Shown piece by piece: positions 43,738-55,868 of a DNA stretch of 64,000 bases (its first letter is position 1; every line of letters begins with the position of its first letter). The position numbers and the translations under genes are program-made. This DNA is from Diphasiastrum complanatum. Lineage: Eukaryota; Streptophyta; Lycopodiopsida; Lycopodiales; Lycopodiaceae. Below the pieces are notes generated by a model. It was given only the letters and a program-made list of their open reading frames with translations. It had not been told where the DNA came from and ran no database searches. The DNA lies in contig MU832260.1 of the NCBI GenBank assembly GCA_029204225.1, positions 16,493-80,492 of the forward strand, in the 5' to 3' direction.

Positions 43738-44408
43738 CTCCCTCTCAAAGTGGGCGGTTGGATTAACCCCAATCTTCTTCCTTGCTTCTCGAACAAATCT
43801 TTACTGAGTGGCTTCGTAAAGATATCAGCTGTCATTTCCTCTATGGGTATGAAGAGTGTCTTCAGTATCTTTTTCTCAACTAAGTCCCAAATAACATGAT
43901 ACTTGATAGCTATGTGCTTCGTTTTCGAGTGAAATACAGGATCTTTTGTAAGATAGATTGCTGAAGTGTTATCCATTAACAAGACATAAGGTTCAGAAAT
44001 AGATTCATCAAATCCTTCCAACATCTGTTTGATCCAAATCAGCTCGTTTGCCATCTTGGCTATTGCTACATATTTCGCTTCACATGAAGATGAGCTACTG
44101 TTGTTTGCTTCTTGCTTATCCAAAGCATGGCTATGCGAGATAATAGAGTACAACCTCTTGAAATACTTTTGCTATTATCCTTCATGGATGTCCAGTTTGT
44201 GTCACTATAAGATTCGATGTGAAATCCAGCTTCCTTCGAACAACACAGTCCATAGTCTTTCGTTTCCTGGAGATATTGTAGTATTCTTTTTGCTAACTTC
44301 GAATGTAACGATCCTGGGTTTTGATTATATTGGCTCAACCTGTATACTGCAAACGCTATATCAGGTCTGGTGTTGTTTGCTAGATATAACAATGATCCAA
44401 TTAGCCTA
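43738..44408 (-). pseudogene. Element K: Copia RNase H and RT end
   Basis: Minus strand: LIGSLLYLANNTRPDIAFAV (44408), NPGSLHSKLAKRILQYLQET, SKEAGFHIESYSDTNW, ISKKQTTVA, one frame change, then SSSSCEAKYVAIAKMANEL, MDNTSAIYLTKD, SKTKHIAIKYHVIW, EEMTADIFTKPLSKDL. The polypurine tract CTTTGAGAGGGAG follows at 43738-43750. Similar throughout to element F. Everything upstream is lost; the break at 44408 adjoins element L on the opposite strand. Confidence 0.9.
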
Positions 44409-44410
44409 CA

Positions 44411-45310
44411 ATGGATTCAAGTGTGCATCTTGCAAGGATGATGAGCATTGGAGAGTCTACTATCTTTGAGTACTTGTTAGATAGTATTAGTAGACATGGA
44501 GTGACTTGTTGCTTATCTTTAAGATCTATGGTGTTTAGTACTCTTTATGACAAGACAATGAAATTAGATGCTTTCAAATCTCCATTTGTTGTTGATAAAG
44601 CAATTTCATTGGATAGCTATTTTTGTAATAGTTTGAATAGTGTCATAAAAGATGAAACATCATTTGTATTGAAAATCTTTGGGTCCACATGCTTTGAGCA
44701 TGATCATTCAAATGTAAGGACCAAAGATTATTCTATTTCAATGATAGGAATAATGGTAGTGTTTTGCTCTTCAAGTAGAGATTGTAGAATCTACTTGTTT
44801 TCCATCAAAGAAGTTGTCAATGGTGGAAATGTGATCTTTCAAAAGTGGAAGATTTGTAAACTTGAAGAAGCACCTTTGGATCAACACCTTATTCAATTCA
44901 TTGATGGTTTGGAGTCAAGTCAAGTGGAGGAGCAAGCTCAAGACCCAAGGACTCCAAGAAGAACCTAGAGTATCAAGATGGAGCCATCAAGGCTCAATCA
45001 TATGGATCAAGCCAGGCAAGTTGTCTTTGGCAACATTATTTATGCACTTAATATTTTAATTGATGTATTTTCAAGTGCACAAAATGCCGAATCCATGGCT
45101 TGGCATGATGTTTAGTTCTGAAGTGTGCTACATGTATATAGACACATTTATGGAACATCTTGTAAGGGATCCTCTAAGAGGTGGTGAAAGATCCTTCATG
45201 GACATCATTCTCTATTGGAGTCTCAAAAGTTCCTTGTTTGTAGCTGGATTTTTTAGACACTTCTAAAAGCTCTCATTCATCTATCAAGAGAGTTGTAAAT
45301 AGATCAATCT
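44411..45310 (+). pseudogene. Element L: Copia integrase end and RT start
   Basis: The frame includes FGSTCFEHDHSNVRTKDYS and IYLFSIKEVVNGGNVIFQKW, matching the end of the Copia integrase (FGC..FVH; tracts before the linker). The linker and RT start follow (QDPRTPRR, stop, MEPSRLNHMD; AQNAESMAWHDV). RT after this point and RNase H are almost entirely deleted: only about 200 bp separate the RT start from the polypurine tract. Same family as D, E and M. Confidence 0.75.
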
Positions 45311-45325
45311 AAATTTGAGGAGGAG
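45311..45325 (+). promoter_or_regulatory. Polypurine tract of element L
   Basis: AAATTTGAGGAGGAG before TGTGAAGC, matching the tract of element E. Confidence 0.8.
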
Positions 45326-46025
45326 TGTGAAGCATTGCAAAAATTGGCAAATCTAGCTTGATCAAAGACCATGTAGAATATTGTAAATATTGTGTATAAT
45401 TGGGTTCCACACATGTAAGGCCAAGATGCCACGTGGCAACTCACTCCTAATGTAGGTTAGGTCAAGTCAAGAGATTTGGTCATGTCTATTTGGTGGTCAT
45501 CCCTACTTTATAGGACCTACACCTAAGTTTAAGGTGAAAATTTGACCAACTAGCTACCTACCAAGCATAACTCTAGGATCTAGGCTAGGGTTTCATTTTA
45601 GGGCAAGAAGGGTGAGTTAACTTCCTTATTACATGCTGGAAATCCATGTAACTTCAAGAAGTAAGTCGAATTTGCTATGTATTCCAAGCTCCCATAGTGA
45701 GAAGATAGAAAATTTTTGGAGCTCATTGGCAATCTCAAGCTAGTTCACTATGTACATTGAGTTTTTGTGATCCAAATGAAACCAAATCAATTTGTACTTG
45801 TTTCTCAGCTTGAAGGCCGTACTAAAGCCTGTAGTACACACGTGTGGGCTCAGATTTCAATGTTGATCAATGCTTTTGATTGTTAATGCTTCTTGTTTGT
45901 CAAATTGCCAATCTATGTCAACTTTTTTGTGTATAGTTTTTTGATAGATTGTTAAGCAAGCATCCAATCACTCTTGTGGATCTTTTGTAGATCCATTTAT
46001 GGTCTTAAAGTACAGTACTTTCACA
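45326..46025 (+). repeat. 3' LTR of element L (about 700 bp)
   Basis: Starts TGTGAAGCATTGC and ends TACTTTCACA. The tail (CCAATCACTCTTGTGGATC, TTGTAGATC, TTTATGGTC) parallels the tail of the element E LTR. CACACGTGTG lies at 45837-45846. The end is placed from TG..CA logic, without a second copy. Confidence 0.7.
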
Positions 46026-48180
46026 ACCCTAATGTTAAGTCTCTACAATAACAACTATCATTATGGAGCACTACATATTACGGCCAAAGAAATATAAATT
46101 TTCTCCCAACTATGTTGGCAAAATTGAACAACAAATTTTTTTGAATTCAGATTTAAAATTTAAAAAAACAAAAAAATTAGAATTGTTGAAGATTTTACTC
46201 AAAGAAGATGCACTAATTAAAAAAAAAGGACAACTCATTGCATAATTGAATGTGTCCTTTTTTTTTTTATAGGTACTACATGTGTTCATTGAAATGCCCC
46301 AGTTTCAAAGGTGGTCAATTTGAGTTTGCGGATTTTGCCTTAGATACAAATTCATCAATGAAAAGAGTTCCATTTGAATTTGAGGAGGATGATATGTAAA
46401 GGCCCACTTTACATTGTTTTACATTATTTTCAAGTTTTTTTTTGCATATATTGACATGCAAAAAAAATAAGATATATTCAGATTTGAACTAACTTAATAC
46501 TACATAGTCTAGTCGATTTCAACTCACTAGATTAGTAGTTAGGATTTTGAGAATATTTTGGTTGAAGTGACGAGACTATTAAGAGCCCGTGAACTTCATC
46601 AAAGTACAAAAATACTTATAATCACAATTCGAATCGCAAGAACCAAGTAACAATAGCAAGATTGCACTTTGAAATTGCAAGAGCAAAGAGAATCTATTGA
46701 GACATTCCAATGGCATATTTAGAGACATCCGTATAAACATGAAATTCCATAGTCCAGTTTGGGGGTATCAAGATTGGAGTTGACACTAGCACATGCTTAA
46801 GCTTGTCATGACTAAAGCCACATCTCTCCACTACTTAAGGCATAACCTTTGCCCAATGTCAAATATCTCTTTTTTTTTTCTAACTTTATTTTGAATGTTT
46901 AGCTCTATTGAACTTGGCATAGCTTCTCAAACACTCTTCTATGAGTGGCATATGACAATGTTAAAATTGTGATTTATATTTAAATATTCGTGTTTGATTT
47001 TCTCTTTTTGCCTATCTCTACATAAGGTCCAAGTTCTAATTTTTGAAATATTGAGATGGCAAGGAGCTTCACCTCTTTAATTCCATTAGTTGTAACTTAG
47101 TATATAAAATCAACTAAGTCCTCTTCTTTTGATATTCTAATAACATATATTTTTTTAAAAAGCCACTCTACCTAGTTCTCGTCGTGTTACTATCAATGAC
47201 ATGTTATCAACGTTATTTACCTACTCATCATCTGAAATTCTTCAACTAAATACTTACTAGAAAATAACATTTGTAATGCAACTTGTTACAAATGTTGATT
47301 CCTCTTCTTTCTTTTCAGATATTGGTGCAATACAATTAAAACATTGTTTTGATGAACTAGAGGAATTAGTGAGTGACGATTCACTAGCTTCAATTCACCC
47401 AGCCATTGATTCTAGTAAATCCACAAATCCTCGTTAGTTTGTTGATTCTCGACGAACAAGTTTTTTGCATAATCGAAGAAGGCCTATCAAAGTGATCTTC
47501 ATCACATTACATTTAGAAGAGCTATTTTTAGTCAAAACCTAGAGCCTTTTGAGGCTATAAAACTAGTCGAGTAAAATGAACAACCCGAGCTCGAAGTCAA
47601 TATTCGAAGTCAAGAAATTCCTATACCTTCTCAACTAGTTCAAGCCACCACAAGTGGTATTGGGTCAATTTACAAATTAGACTCAAAATGAAAACAAAAA
47701 TACAACAGGGCTTTGAAATCTTCACCAATGTTAACAAATTGTCAAAAACAGTTGATTACAAGATTTGAGATTTGAAAGGTTTTATTTGCTATTCATCCTT
47801 TTGTTTACAAAAATTGAGCATCAACTTGACAGAAACTCTTATTCATTTTATATAAATGCAACAGAGATTTGTCGCAAAGCTTACAAAATTGCTCATGCGA
47901 ATAGTATATTCTACTTGTGAGTTGCCAAACAACTTGCAATGACCAATGATGAGAAAGATCAAAATGAATTAAGCTAATAATTTTGTTGAAAATTAAGTCC
48001 ACAGTTGCCTTCTTGGTGAATGATAACTTAGACAACCAATCACTTTAAGAACGTCTACAACGAACTTCCAGTTGATCTCCAGCAAAGGGTAACCAATCCT
48101 GTCATAATTTCAAAGTTTAGATGTTAAGTTTAATAACTTGAAGTCATTGAAGACTTGGCCATCTTCAAGGGTTTCTTCAT
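46026..48180. other. Unassigned sequence with two possible exon relics
   Basis: Plus-strand traces at 46063-46398 (LRPKKYKFSPNYVGKIE; LKCPSFKGGQFEFADFALD, two frames) and 47325-47440 (QLKHCFDELEELVSDD) look protein-like but match nothing I know. They might be upstream parts of the DUF7869-like relic at 48835; this is a guess. The rest is AT-rich with poly-T and poly-A runs. Confidence 0.35.
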
Positions 48181-48184
48181 TGAA

Positions 48185-48834
48185 GACTTGCATTTAGAAC
48201 AAGTCTGCAGAAATACATTACTTTCGAGACAGTCTGCAGAAATGGACTATGTTCGAGACAGCTTCGCAAAATGTTCGCGAAAGTTTCACGACAGTCCAAA
48301 AGTTCAACTATTTTAAAACACCCTCGAATTTTTCACCAAAAATTCACGACAGTTTCGCGACAGTTCAAAAGTTCAAGTATTTTTTAACACCTTCGACTTT
48401 GTTTGCAAAAAGTTCACGAAGAGAGAAAAAATTCCCGAAGGTCATCTATTTTCATGTTAAACTGTTTTAAAGACACCTTCACCTTTTTAAGGGCACATTC
48501 ACCTTTTTAAGGGCACCTTCGCCTTTTTTGCAAAATCCCGAAGAGAGAAAAAATGCCGAAGCTAATCTACTTTGAACGAGGAACGTTTCCAACCACTTTC
48601 CAAATTTGCGAAGTGAGAGAAAGCCACTTCCGTGAGAGAATTTGCAACGACCTCGTCCACGTCAACATTCCCTATGGGTTGACAGTATACACCATGTACA
48701 AATGTCACAAAAGCTATATACTTCCAAGTACAACGACTTACCTAATTAGGTGACAATCATTTATTGTAATTAATACATGGATGAAATCTATAGATAGATC
48801 ATTCAAACACAGATTTTGTTAGAGTGCCAAAAAT
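48185..48834 (+). repeat. LTR remnant related to element G
   Basis: Shares blocks with 36110-36540 in order: CGAAGAGAGA, TTTGAACGA.G.ACGTT, TTTGCGAAGTGAGAGAAA, GTCAACATTCC, TATACTTCCAAGTACAAC, ACTTACCTAATTAGGT and AATCTATA.ATAGATCAT. Its left part is an internal array of GTTCAA.TATTTT.A.ACACC.TCG words. No polypurine tract or primer-binding site adjoins it. Confidence 0.75.
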
Positions 48835-49535
48835 TTGAATGATAGAGATTTTATTCAAGTTCATCTTGTTTCAGCACCTGTGTTTGATAACACTTTGGAG
48901 TCCAAGCTATTTTTTAATAATCCCAATATTTGAAATGATCCAAATTTGACAATCACCATAAGATAATCTACAAATTTGGTGAAAATCTTCTAGAAATACT
49001 TTATTTGTAGCTTGACAACACTGCTAAGGAAAATAAAAATCAAACTGTCCTAGCATACTTGTCCATGGTAGTAGATAAAAAAAATTACAAAAAAAAAAAT
49101 AGAATTTTTGTTGGTGGGCCACACCCACGATCAAATTGATCAGATGTTTGGTCGTTTTTCCAAGAGACTGAGACGCAAGAAGACATTTTCTTTATCAATG
49201 CTTCAAAGCATTGTCGAAGAATCGTATCTAGCTAATGTTAATGACATTGGCTTTCAACATCAATTTAAAATCAAATGTAATAAAATATACATTACATTGT
49301 TATGGGGCAAAAAATTTTCAAACTCAGCTCCATTGGGGGATGGACCTCGAGTGAGCTTGGTCGAGTGAGCATTTTAAAAAATACAAGCGATCTTTTCATG
49401 GTGGAATTTTTTTTAGCTTGCAAATGACATGGTGGGCTCTAATAAACATGAGTGTGATTCTCTCACATGCTTTCTCAATGTGTCATTTGCTAACATTGCT
49501 AAATGACCATAGCAAGAATCAAGCTCTAGCACTTA
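48835..49535 (+). pseudogene. DUF7869-like gene fragment, plus-strand piece
   Basis: At about 48985-49080 the frame reads LYL, stop, LDNTAKENKN, VLAYLSMVVDKK. After a frameshift in an A run it continues FLLVGHTHDQIDQMFGRFSK (about 49100-49160) and RLRRKKTFSLSMLQSIVEES. The pairing of LDN..ENKN with GHTHxxIDQ is the signature of a large uncharacterised family I know as DUF7869, found in plants and animals, often in many copies. The spaced acidic residues (LDN, GHTHDQID) recall RNase H-fold nucleases, but catalysis is not established. The segment 49330-49530 is repeated in inverted orientation at 51585-51815. Confidence 0.65.
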
Positions 49536-50639
49536 TCTTTGGCTCATCCCAATAATTCACCAATCATTTGTAAAGATATATATGGTTTTCCAATCTAACA
49601 ACAAACATCCCAAGGCTATTGGCCTCATGTAACAAAGTGCATATGCCAATAGTGAGATCAACTATAACATCATTAGGATTGCTAAATGAGCTGACCATGT
49701 AATTCATGACATTTTTCCTCTTAGTTAATGGCAACTCAGTAAATCGTATTCAAATACAATATGGCAAAAAGTGTATTCTCATGTCTCCATGGCTAGCCAC
49801 TCAAACTGATTTTCCACTTATTGCACTTGATGTTGTCCTTGACATAATCTCTAAATGGAGTCCAACATTTACTCCTCGAAAGTGCTTTATATTATAGCAA
49901 CATCCTACTTACTAGCCTATTAATGGGTCAAGCAATGCAACTATTCACAACATCTGTTCAATAAGTTAGCATTCTTAGTCAAAATTATATAGCCAGATGC
50001 ACGATATCATCATGGCATGCATACACAAGGATTGAAACATGACTTTTCGATAAGGGCCTATTGTAAAGCATGCCAATGGACTGTTCTTGAAATATCTCAC
50101 CCTTGACGACGATCCTATCTATAGGCTAACATGATCTCCCTTTTTAGAACCTTGCATGAAATAGCAAGTGCAATACAAGGTAATGAAGTGCAAATTGACA
50201 TTGGATTAGTGAGTGAAAACACTTATGTATCTTGTCATTGCTTCCTTTCCTGCCCCTTGTTTTTTTGGAAAGGTGCCAAAGGAGAGTTGGAAATAAGAAA
50301 CAAGTCACATAATTTTCTAATGATAGTGTGGACCATACATGGACACCATGCACATCAATTCTATGTGGAAGTCTTAAAATACCTTTGATATGGCTTGTAC
50401 AAAAAAAAAAATAGCTTACAACCTAGGGAGCAAGAGATGTTACAAAGAGTTGGGTCTATTTTTCATACTCAAGGACTAGATGTTCCAAAAAATAGAATTC
50501 CAACTAATGAAAGAGATGATGTTCATGAGAGTAGCCAGAGAAGGACCCATGTATGTACAAGGATATAAGACTTGGCCCTAAAGAAAATAGAAAAAAAAAA
50601 GTTTATCAATCACCATAATTGCATGATTTGAACGTGAGG
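49536..50639. other. Spacer between the inverted pieces
   Basis: Holds open fragments at 49706-49897 (CILMSPWLATQTDFPLIA) and 50131-50388 (GLVSENTYVSCHCFLSCP) without known motifs. They may be parts of the inverted element or another relic. Confidence 0.4.
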
Positions 50640-51815
50640 TTTTCAAAATAGAAATAAAGAATTTAGGTCAATGAGTTGAAGCCTATGACATGAGCATATC
50701 TAAGCATCGCACTTAACATTTGAAGATTTTTAGTGGCGACACAAAATTGGAAAATCTGATCTTGCATGCAAGCACATGTATTACATTCTCTTACATGTGC
50801 TTGGGGTAGACATGAATCACAATATGTGTGATTGGTCGTTATCAACTCAAAATTAAAAGCCAGACCATCTATATCTTGTAATTTAAATCATCGACACTTG
50901 GTTGATTTTTTGGAAATCGCTTTCTCTTGCCCTTCGGATCTACTTGCAACATTTTAAATTCGTACCTTCACAAAAAAAACATTTGTTGAAGTGATGCACA
51001 ACCAATGGACACATAGTACTTTTGTCCCACTTTTGTCTGCTACTATTTTGAATGAATCCAAACACTTTGGCAAAAAAATGTCCTTTGCTATTTTTTAAAG
51101 CTAGAAGTGCAACAAGATTTCCAATTTGAATTTCATTCATATCAATGCACCACTTCATTTTTCTAGTTTTTTTATTTTGTCTATTCTTTCTTGAGCCCAC
51201 ATAATTTCACATTCCTTGCCTTGCATAAGCTGCAAAAAATTATTATCCCTTGGAAGATTTAACGGTTCGGCAATTGTAGTTGAAGCTCTTAATTTACGAG
51301 GCCAATGAAATTCTTCAGTTGATGATGCATCTACAAGGTTGAGCAAACTTATTTTTTGTTTCTAAAAACAGTCCAACCACCAATGCCGATCAAATTCATC
51401 AAAAAACTGATAAGTTGCTTGAATACTTGGTTCTAAAAATCTTAATGAGACAAATAGATCAATCTCACGATGTTCTCTTTGTGCCTTTCATTCTTGTAAC
51501 ATGGACTTTAATGGAGGCAATGCAGCAAGCTTGATTTGAATAGAAGGTTATTGAGCAAAAAACAAACTCTTTCAAGAGGTAGCCATGAAACAAGTGTGAA
51601 GTTCGAGCTAAGTGCTAGAGCTTGATTCTTGCTATGGTCATTAGCAATGTTAGCAAATGACACATTGAGAAAGCATGTGAGAGAATTACACTCATGTTTA
51701 ATAGAGCCCACCATGTCATTTGCAAGCTAAAACAAATTCCACTATGAAAAGCTCACTTGTATTTTTTTAAATGATCACTCGACCAAGCTCGCTCGAGGCC
51801 CATCCCCCATGATAT
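50640..51815 (-). pseudogene. DUF7869-like gene fragment, minus-strand piece
   Basis: From 51815 the minus strand repeats the sequence of 49330-49530 (SIKHECNSLTCFLNVSFANI; HSKNQALALSS) and continues downstream of it: LFVSLRFLEPSIQATYQFFD, RHWWLDCF, NLVDASSTEEFHWPRKLRAS, GKECEIMWAQERIDKIKK, MNEIQIGNLVALLALKNSKG and FFAKVFGFIQN (to about 50960). Only a few stops interrupt about 250 codons. It appears to be the C-terminal half of the family whose central part is in the plus-strand piece; the IGNLVALLA..FFAKV segment looks like the small beta-rich end of such proteins. Inactive. Confidence 0.55.
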
Positions 51816-52030
51816 GTATATTGAAATACCCAATATGAGTACAAGGCCTTATCTAGGCCATGGATAATGGCTCACAAATGTCCACCACTTTAGGTACATA
51901 CAATGTAGTGAGCAAATAACATGGATGTTATAATTGATATGTTCATGATCTCCTTTTGAGCTAGGAATATGGTATTATAGTATGGTGCAATTGTGCTATC
52001 TAATAGTTTTTCTATGTATGATCACATGGT

Positions 52031-52269
52031 GGCTAGTTTCATGTAGAGACAAGCACATGCTATTAATGATAACTGACTTCTCATAACTGGTTTCAACGCA
52101 TATTCATGTGAAAAGTCATCCATTAAGATACAAGGCTCTTAGAATTGATGGCTATTATCATATAGAGACAAGCACATGCTATTTATGATCACCACCTTAT
52201 CGTAACTAGTTTCAATGGACATTTATGTGAAAAATCTCATTAGTCATCCATTAAAAATACAAGGCTCAT
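52031..52269. repeat. Tandem duplication, two copies of about 115 bp
   Basis: Copies at 52031-52141 and 52150-52269 share GTAGAGACAAGCACATGCTATT, GTAACTGGTTTCAA-like, TTCATGTGAAAA, TCATCCATTAA and ATACAAGGCTC in order. Confidence 0.85.
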
Positions 52270-53022
52270 GGATTTGACTTCTTAATCTCACCTTGACACA
52301 TATCATACCGTAAAAATAGGAGGGGGCCACATGTGTAGTTCTTAGACTATGGCCAAGAGGCATGTACAACATCTAATTAGGGCTCAAGAGAGCAATAGGT
52401 TAACTACTTAGGAACTTGCATTTTAAAACAAATGAACATAATGGTCCCACAAGTACTTATGCTCCTATTATCATATAAGTAGGGATAAGTGACTCCCAAA
52501 AGCAACAAATTACCAACGCGTAGGCAAATAGTGAATGACATGAAGCTTCTAATAGGTCCTAGGTGTTCTCATGCATAGATATGTGTGAGAATAGTAAAAT
52601 TCTATTGCCATCTTGTTAATAATTGGAGTGTGTTTGAGAATTCAAGCTTGTGACACTAGGAAATATTGGATATTAGAAGCCTCAGGGAGAACACATGCAT
52701 TAATATTAGTATCGAAGTATTTAGGCACTTTGAATAGTTTCAAGGGGTCACATGCAAAGTACAAGCTTTTAGAAGAAAATGTTTTTATGGCTCTTCTTGA
52801 CATTTTGTGGAAAAGTGTTCATTGTTTATTGTTGAAAATCATAAGGGTCTATGATAAACATACACCCCCCCCCCATTCCACTTGTGTACCATTTCTGGCA
52901 CCTAGAACCTATTGATTAGCATGTCCTTACAAAAGTGGAAGAACCAAGGTGGGCGGTGCCTTTCCAATGTGCTTTAGAGGCATACATACAAATATGTGGA
53001 TATGTAAGCCTAGTCCAATGCC
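52270..53022. other. No gene recognised
   Basis: Left flank of element N. A C10 run occurs at about 52864-52873. No domain. Confidence 0.5.
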
Positions 53023-53027
53023 AAGAT

Positions 53028-53280
53028 AGTTAAAATAGCAATGATCGACTTATACAGTGCTTTCTTATTTCGACGGCACCACGTGTGCTCAGTTCTAAAA
53101 TCATCGAGCCGTCTTTCTTTTACGAGCCCTTTGAGTGTTTTTAAGTAGCTTTATCTTTGTACTTGTATATTGGTTGAATATATAGTTGGAGGAGAGCAAT
53201 TTTGTTGTCTTGTCTTGTTGCACTTGACGTTGTGCTGTGGTGATTGATCCGGTTGGGTGTTTAAACTATTTTTCTTAACT
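53028..53280 (+). repeat. 5' LTR of element N (253 bp), ends AGTTAA..TTAACT
   Basis: Begins AGTTAAAATAGCAATG and ends TTTTTCTTAACT. The first and last six bases are perfect inverted repeats, and the usual TG..CA ends are absent. Boundaries are fixed by the other LTR and by the AAGAT duplication. Confidence 0.95.
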
Positions 53281-53292
53281 TGGTATCAAAGC
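53281..53292 (+). promoter_or_regulatory. Primer-binding site of element N
   Basis: TGGTATCAAAGC abuts the LTR end with no spacer and differs at one base from the usual TGGTATCAGAGC. Confidence 0.9.
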
Positions 53293-54199
53293 CCCTTGGT
53301 GGATATAATCACTGGACAAGAATAGAGAGCTGCAAATTCACGACGTTTTGTTGCTAGGAAGCACAAAACCGAGTCTGTGGAGATTCATGGAATAGCTCAA
53401 AACTGTAAGAAGATTCAGAGGCAGGAATTGTCGGCTGAATCAGAGGCCAAGCAAAGATTGAAGTTGAAAATTCTTGGAGGGTTGCTTGGCGTTTGTGATT
53501 GGTTTGAATCCAATCGAACACCGTTTGAAGAGCGGTTTGGAGCAGAAGGTTGCTTGTTGTAGGGCGACCCTAGGTAGCTGCTCAGAGAAATTCTCAAGAA
53601 GATCAGATAAAGTCTTTGACAGCTAGGGTTTCAAGTAGGGAAAAAACATTTCTCTCTCAATATAAATCCTTTTTTGAAGCTGTAAAGAGCCAAAAGTGGG
53701 CACCCTGCTGCTGTTGTGAACGTGTGGAGAGGCTATGGGCGGCCGCGGACTGTGAAGAGAGGTAGCTTGGACTTTGTCAGGCTGCCATAGCCATAGTTTG
53801 TGTAAGGAAGCTTGACACTAAAGAAACAGTTCAAAAACTCAAAGTGCCCTTATTTTCACCTCCTTTAGCCTATTTTGGCCAAACGAAAGGCTATAACCTC
53901 CAAACGAAGGGCCCCTTGACTGTACCTGCAACTACGGTATGCCAAAACAGAGAGATTGTCATGGAGAAAGTGTTCAGAGCACGTCAGAAGTGATTTCACA
54001 ATTCTACTGGGCAGGTAGCTGGGAGTTGGTGACAAGAAGCATTTTGGAAAGTGACGCCAGTTTGGCTTTCAATTTGGCGAAAGAGCGGCGGGTGGCCTGG
54101 TAAGCCAAGAATTCCAGTCATTATTTTTTATTTCTGACATCACGGTTGGCTTCGGCATACACTTTATAGCCTATAGGTGGAGTTTCAAGCAGTTTGGAA
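53293..54199 (+). other. Leader of element N
   Basis: About 900 bp between the primer-binding site and the gag ATG; no domain in the short open frames on either strand. Confidence 0.6.
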
Positions 54200-55868
54200 A
54201 TGGCAAACATCAATGAGGCAATTTTAGGCGATGCAAGCAAACTTGATGGGGCTTCTAACTACAACATCTGGAAATTCAAAATGAAGAGCATTTTGATTGA
54301 GAAAGAGTATGGGAGATCGTGGCAAGTATTGAAGTCGGCCAAATACCACTCCAGGTGACATGAGGGCCTTTGATAAAAAGACGTAGAGAGCATTGTCCTT
54401 GATCAATCTTTCAGTGAAAGACCATGTGATCACTCATATAAGTGATGCCACGACGGCTAGGGGAGCTTGGAAAGCTCTTAGAATGCAATTTCAAACTTGC
54501 AATCTAGATCGAGCCATGTTCTTGAAGTCAAGATTGAACGCAATTAGAATGGAAGAAGGCGAATCGGTGGGATCTTTTTTCACCAGAATAAAGGAGCTGA
54601 GAGGTCAACTTGTGGCAATTGGAGAACCAATCAAGGATGTTGAATTGGTACATACCACTATGAGCGGTGTCTTGGAAGGATTACAAATATTTGTGAGCGA
54701 CATTGCTTTGAGGGAGAGATTGCCTATTTTTGAAGACTTCCACGGAATCATGTTGCAGGAAGAACAGCGTCGCGAAGTGGTTAAGTCAAGGCAAACCCCA
54801 TAGGAGGATGAAGCCTTGCTTGCTAAAGGCAAGCAGAAAGGATGGAAAAGGATTCCCAAGAAATCCAAGGATGATGATGACGAGGGAGAGTCATCATCAA
54901 AGGCGAAAAAGAAGAAAGGCAAATGTTACTATTGCCACAAACCGGGTCATTGGGCACGAGAGTGTTACAAGAAGAAAGCGAACATAAAGGCGAGAAAAGT
55001 GAAACAACAAGGCAACATTGCCGAAGATGATGGAAAAGATGACGAGACAAGTGTCATCTCATCAGCATTGGCATCCCACGTCGATGATGGTGCCAGATGG
55101 TTCATAGATTCAGGCACCACAAGGCATATGACCGAGAAACATGATTGGTTTGAGAAATTCTCACCAATCCATGATGGGGATAAGGTCACTCAAGCCAATG
55201 GGGAGGAATGCCATATACAGGGTGTGGGCAATGTACCTGTGCAGTTTTTTGATGGTAAAATCAAGAATATCCCTAATGTACTTTATGTTCCTGGACTCAA
55301 AAAGAGTTTGCTTTCTATTGCAGTATTGGCAAATCAACATCTTAAGGTTGAATTTGTCAAGGATGGATGCCTAATGAGGGATATGAACCACAACCATAAA
55401 GTGGTGGTGAAAGGTTATAGAGATAGTAACTGTGGCCTTTATAAATTGGATGCTGCAAAACCAGAAGAATATGGTTTGGCTATCTCAACAACATCTCAAT
55501 CTGAGTTGTGGCACAAAAGACTTGGTCACTTGAATTATGGGAGCTTGAGATTGATGGCGAAGCTGAAAATGGTAATAGGATTACCGACATTGCAGGATGG
55601 TCATCACGCAATACGTGAAGAATGCGTCATGGGAAAGCATCACAGGGAGACATTCAAGAAAGGTGGAGCTGCAAGAGCTAAGAAACCGCAGGAACTTATT
55701 CACAGCGACTTGTGTGGCCCAATGAAGACCATGTCGTTGGGGAAAGCATATTATTTTATGACTTTCATAGATGATTACTCTAGGAGGACATGGATTTATT
55801 TCTTGAAGAAGAAATCTGACGCTTTTGCTCGCTTCAAGGAGTTCAAGACTTTAGTAGAGAACAACTAG
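54200..55868 (+). pseudogene. Element N gag, protease and integrase start
   Basis: Gag starts MANINEAILGDASKLDGASN (54200), with a frameshift near 54330. The UBN2-type domain follows (54393-54803: ISDATTARGAWKALRMQFQT, MFLKSRLNAIRMEEGESVGS), then one stop. A 350-codon open frame then carries a CCHC knuckle (CYYCHKPGHWAREC, about 54924-54965), protease (WFIDSGTTRHMT, about 55099-55134, catalytic Asp-Ser-Gly intact), VLYVPGLKKSLLS, HHCC (LWHKRLGHLN, EECVMGKH) and the first integrase block (IHSDLCGPM, FIDDYSRRTW). It ends at a stop after LVENN. Confidence 0.93.

Noticed and set aside
54605-55189. Minus-strand open frames inside element N
   Set aside because: Antisense shadows of gag and protease coding sequence.
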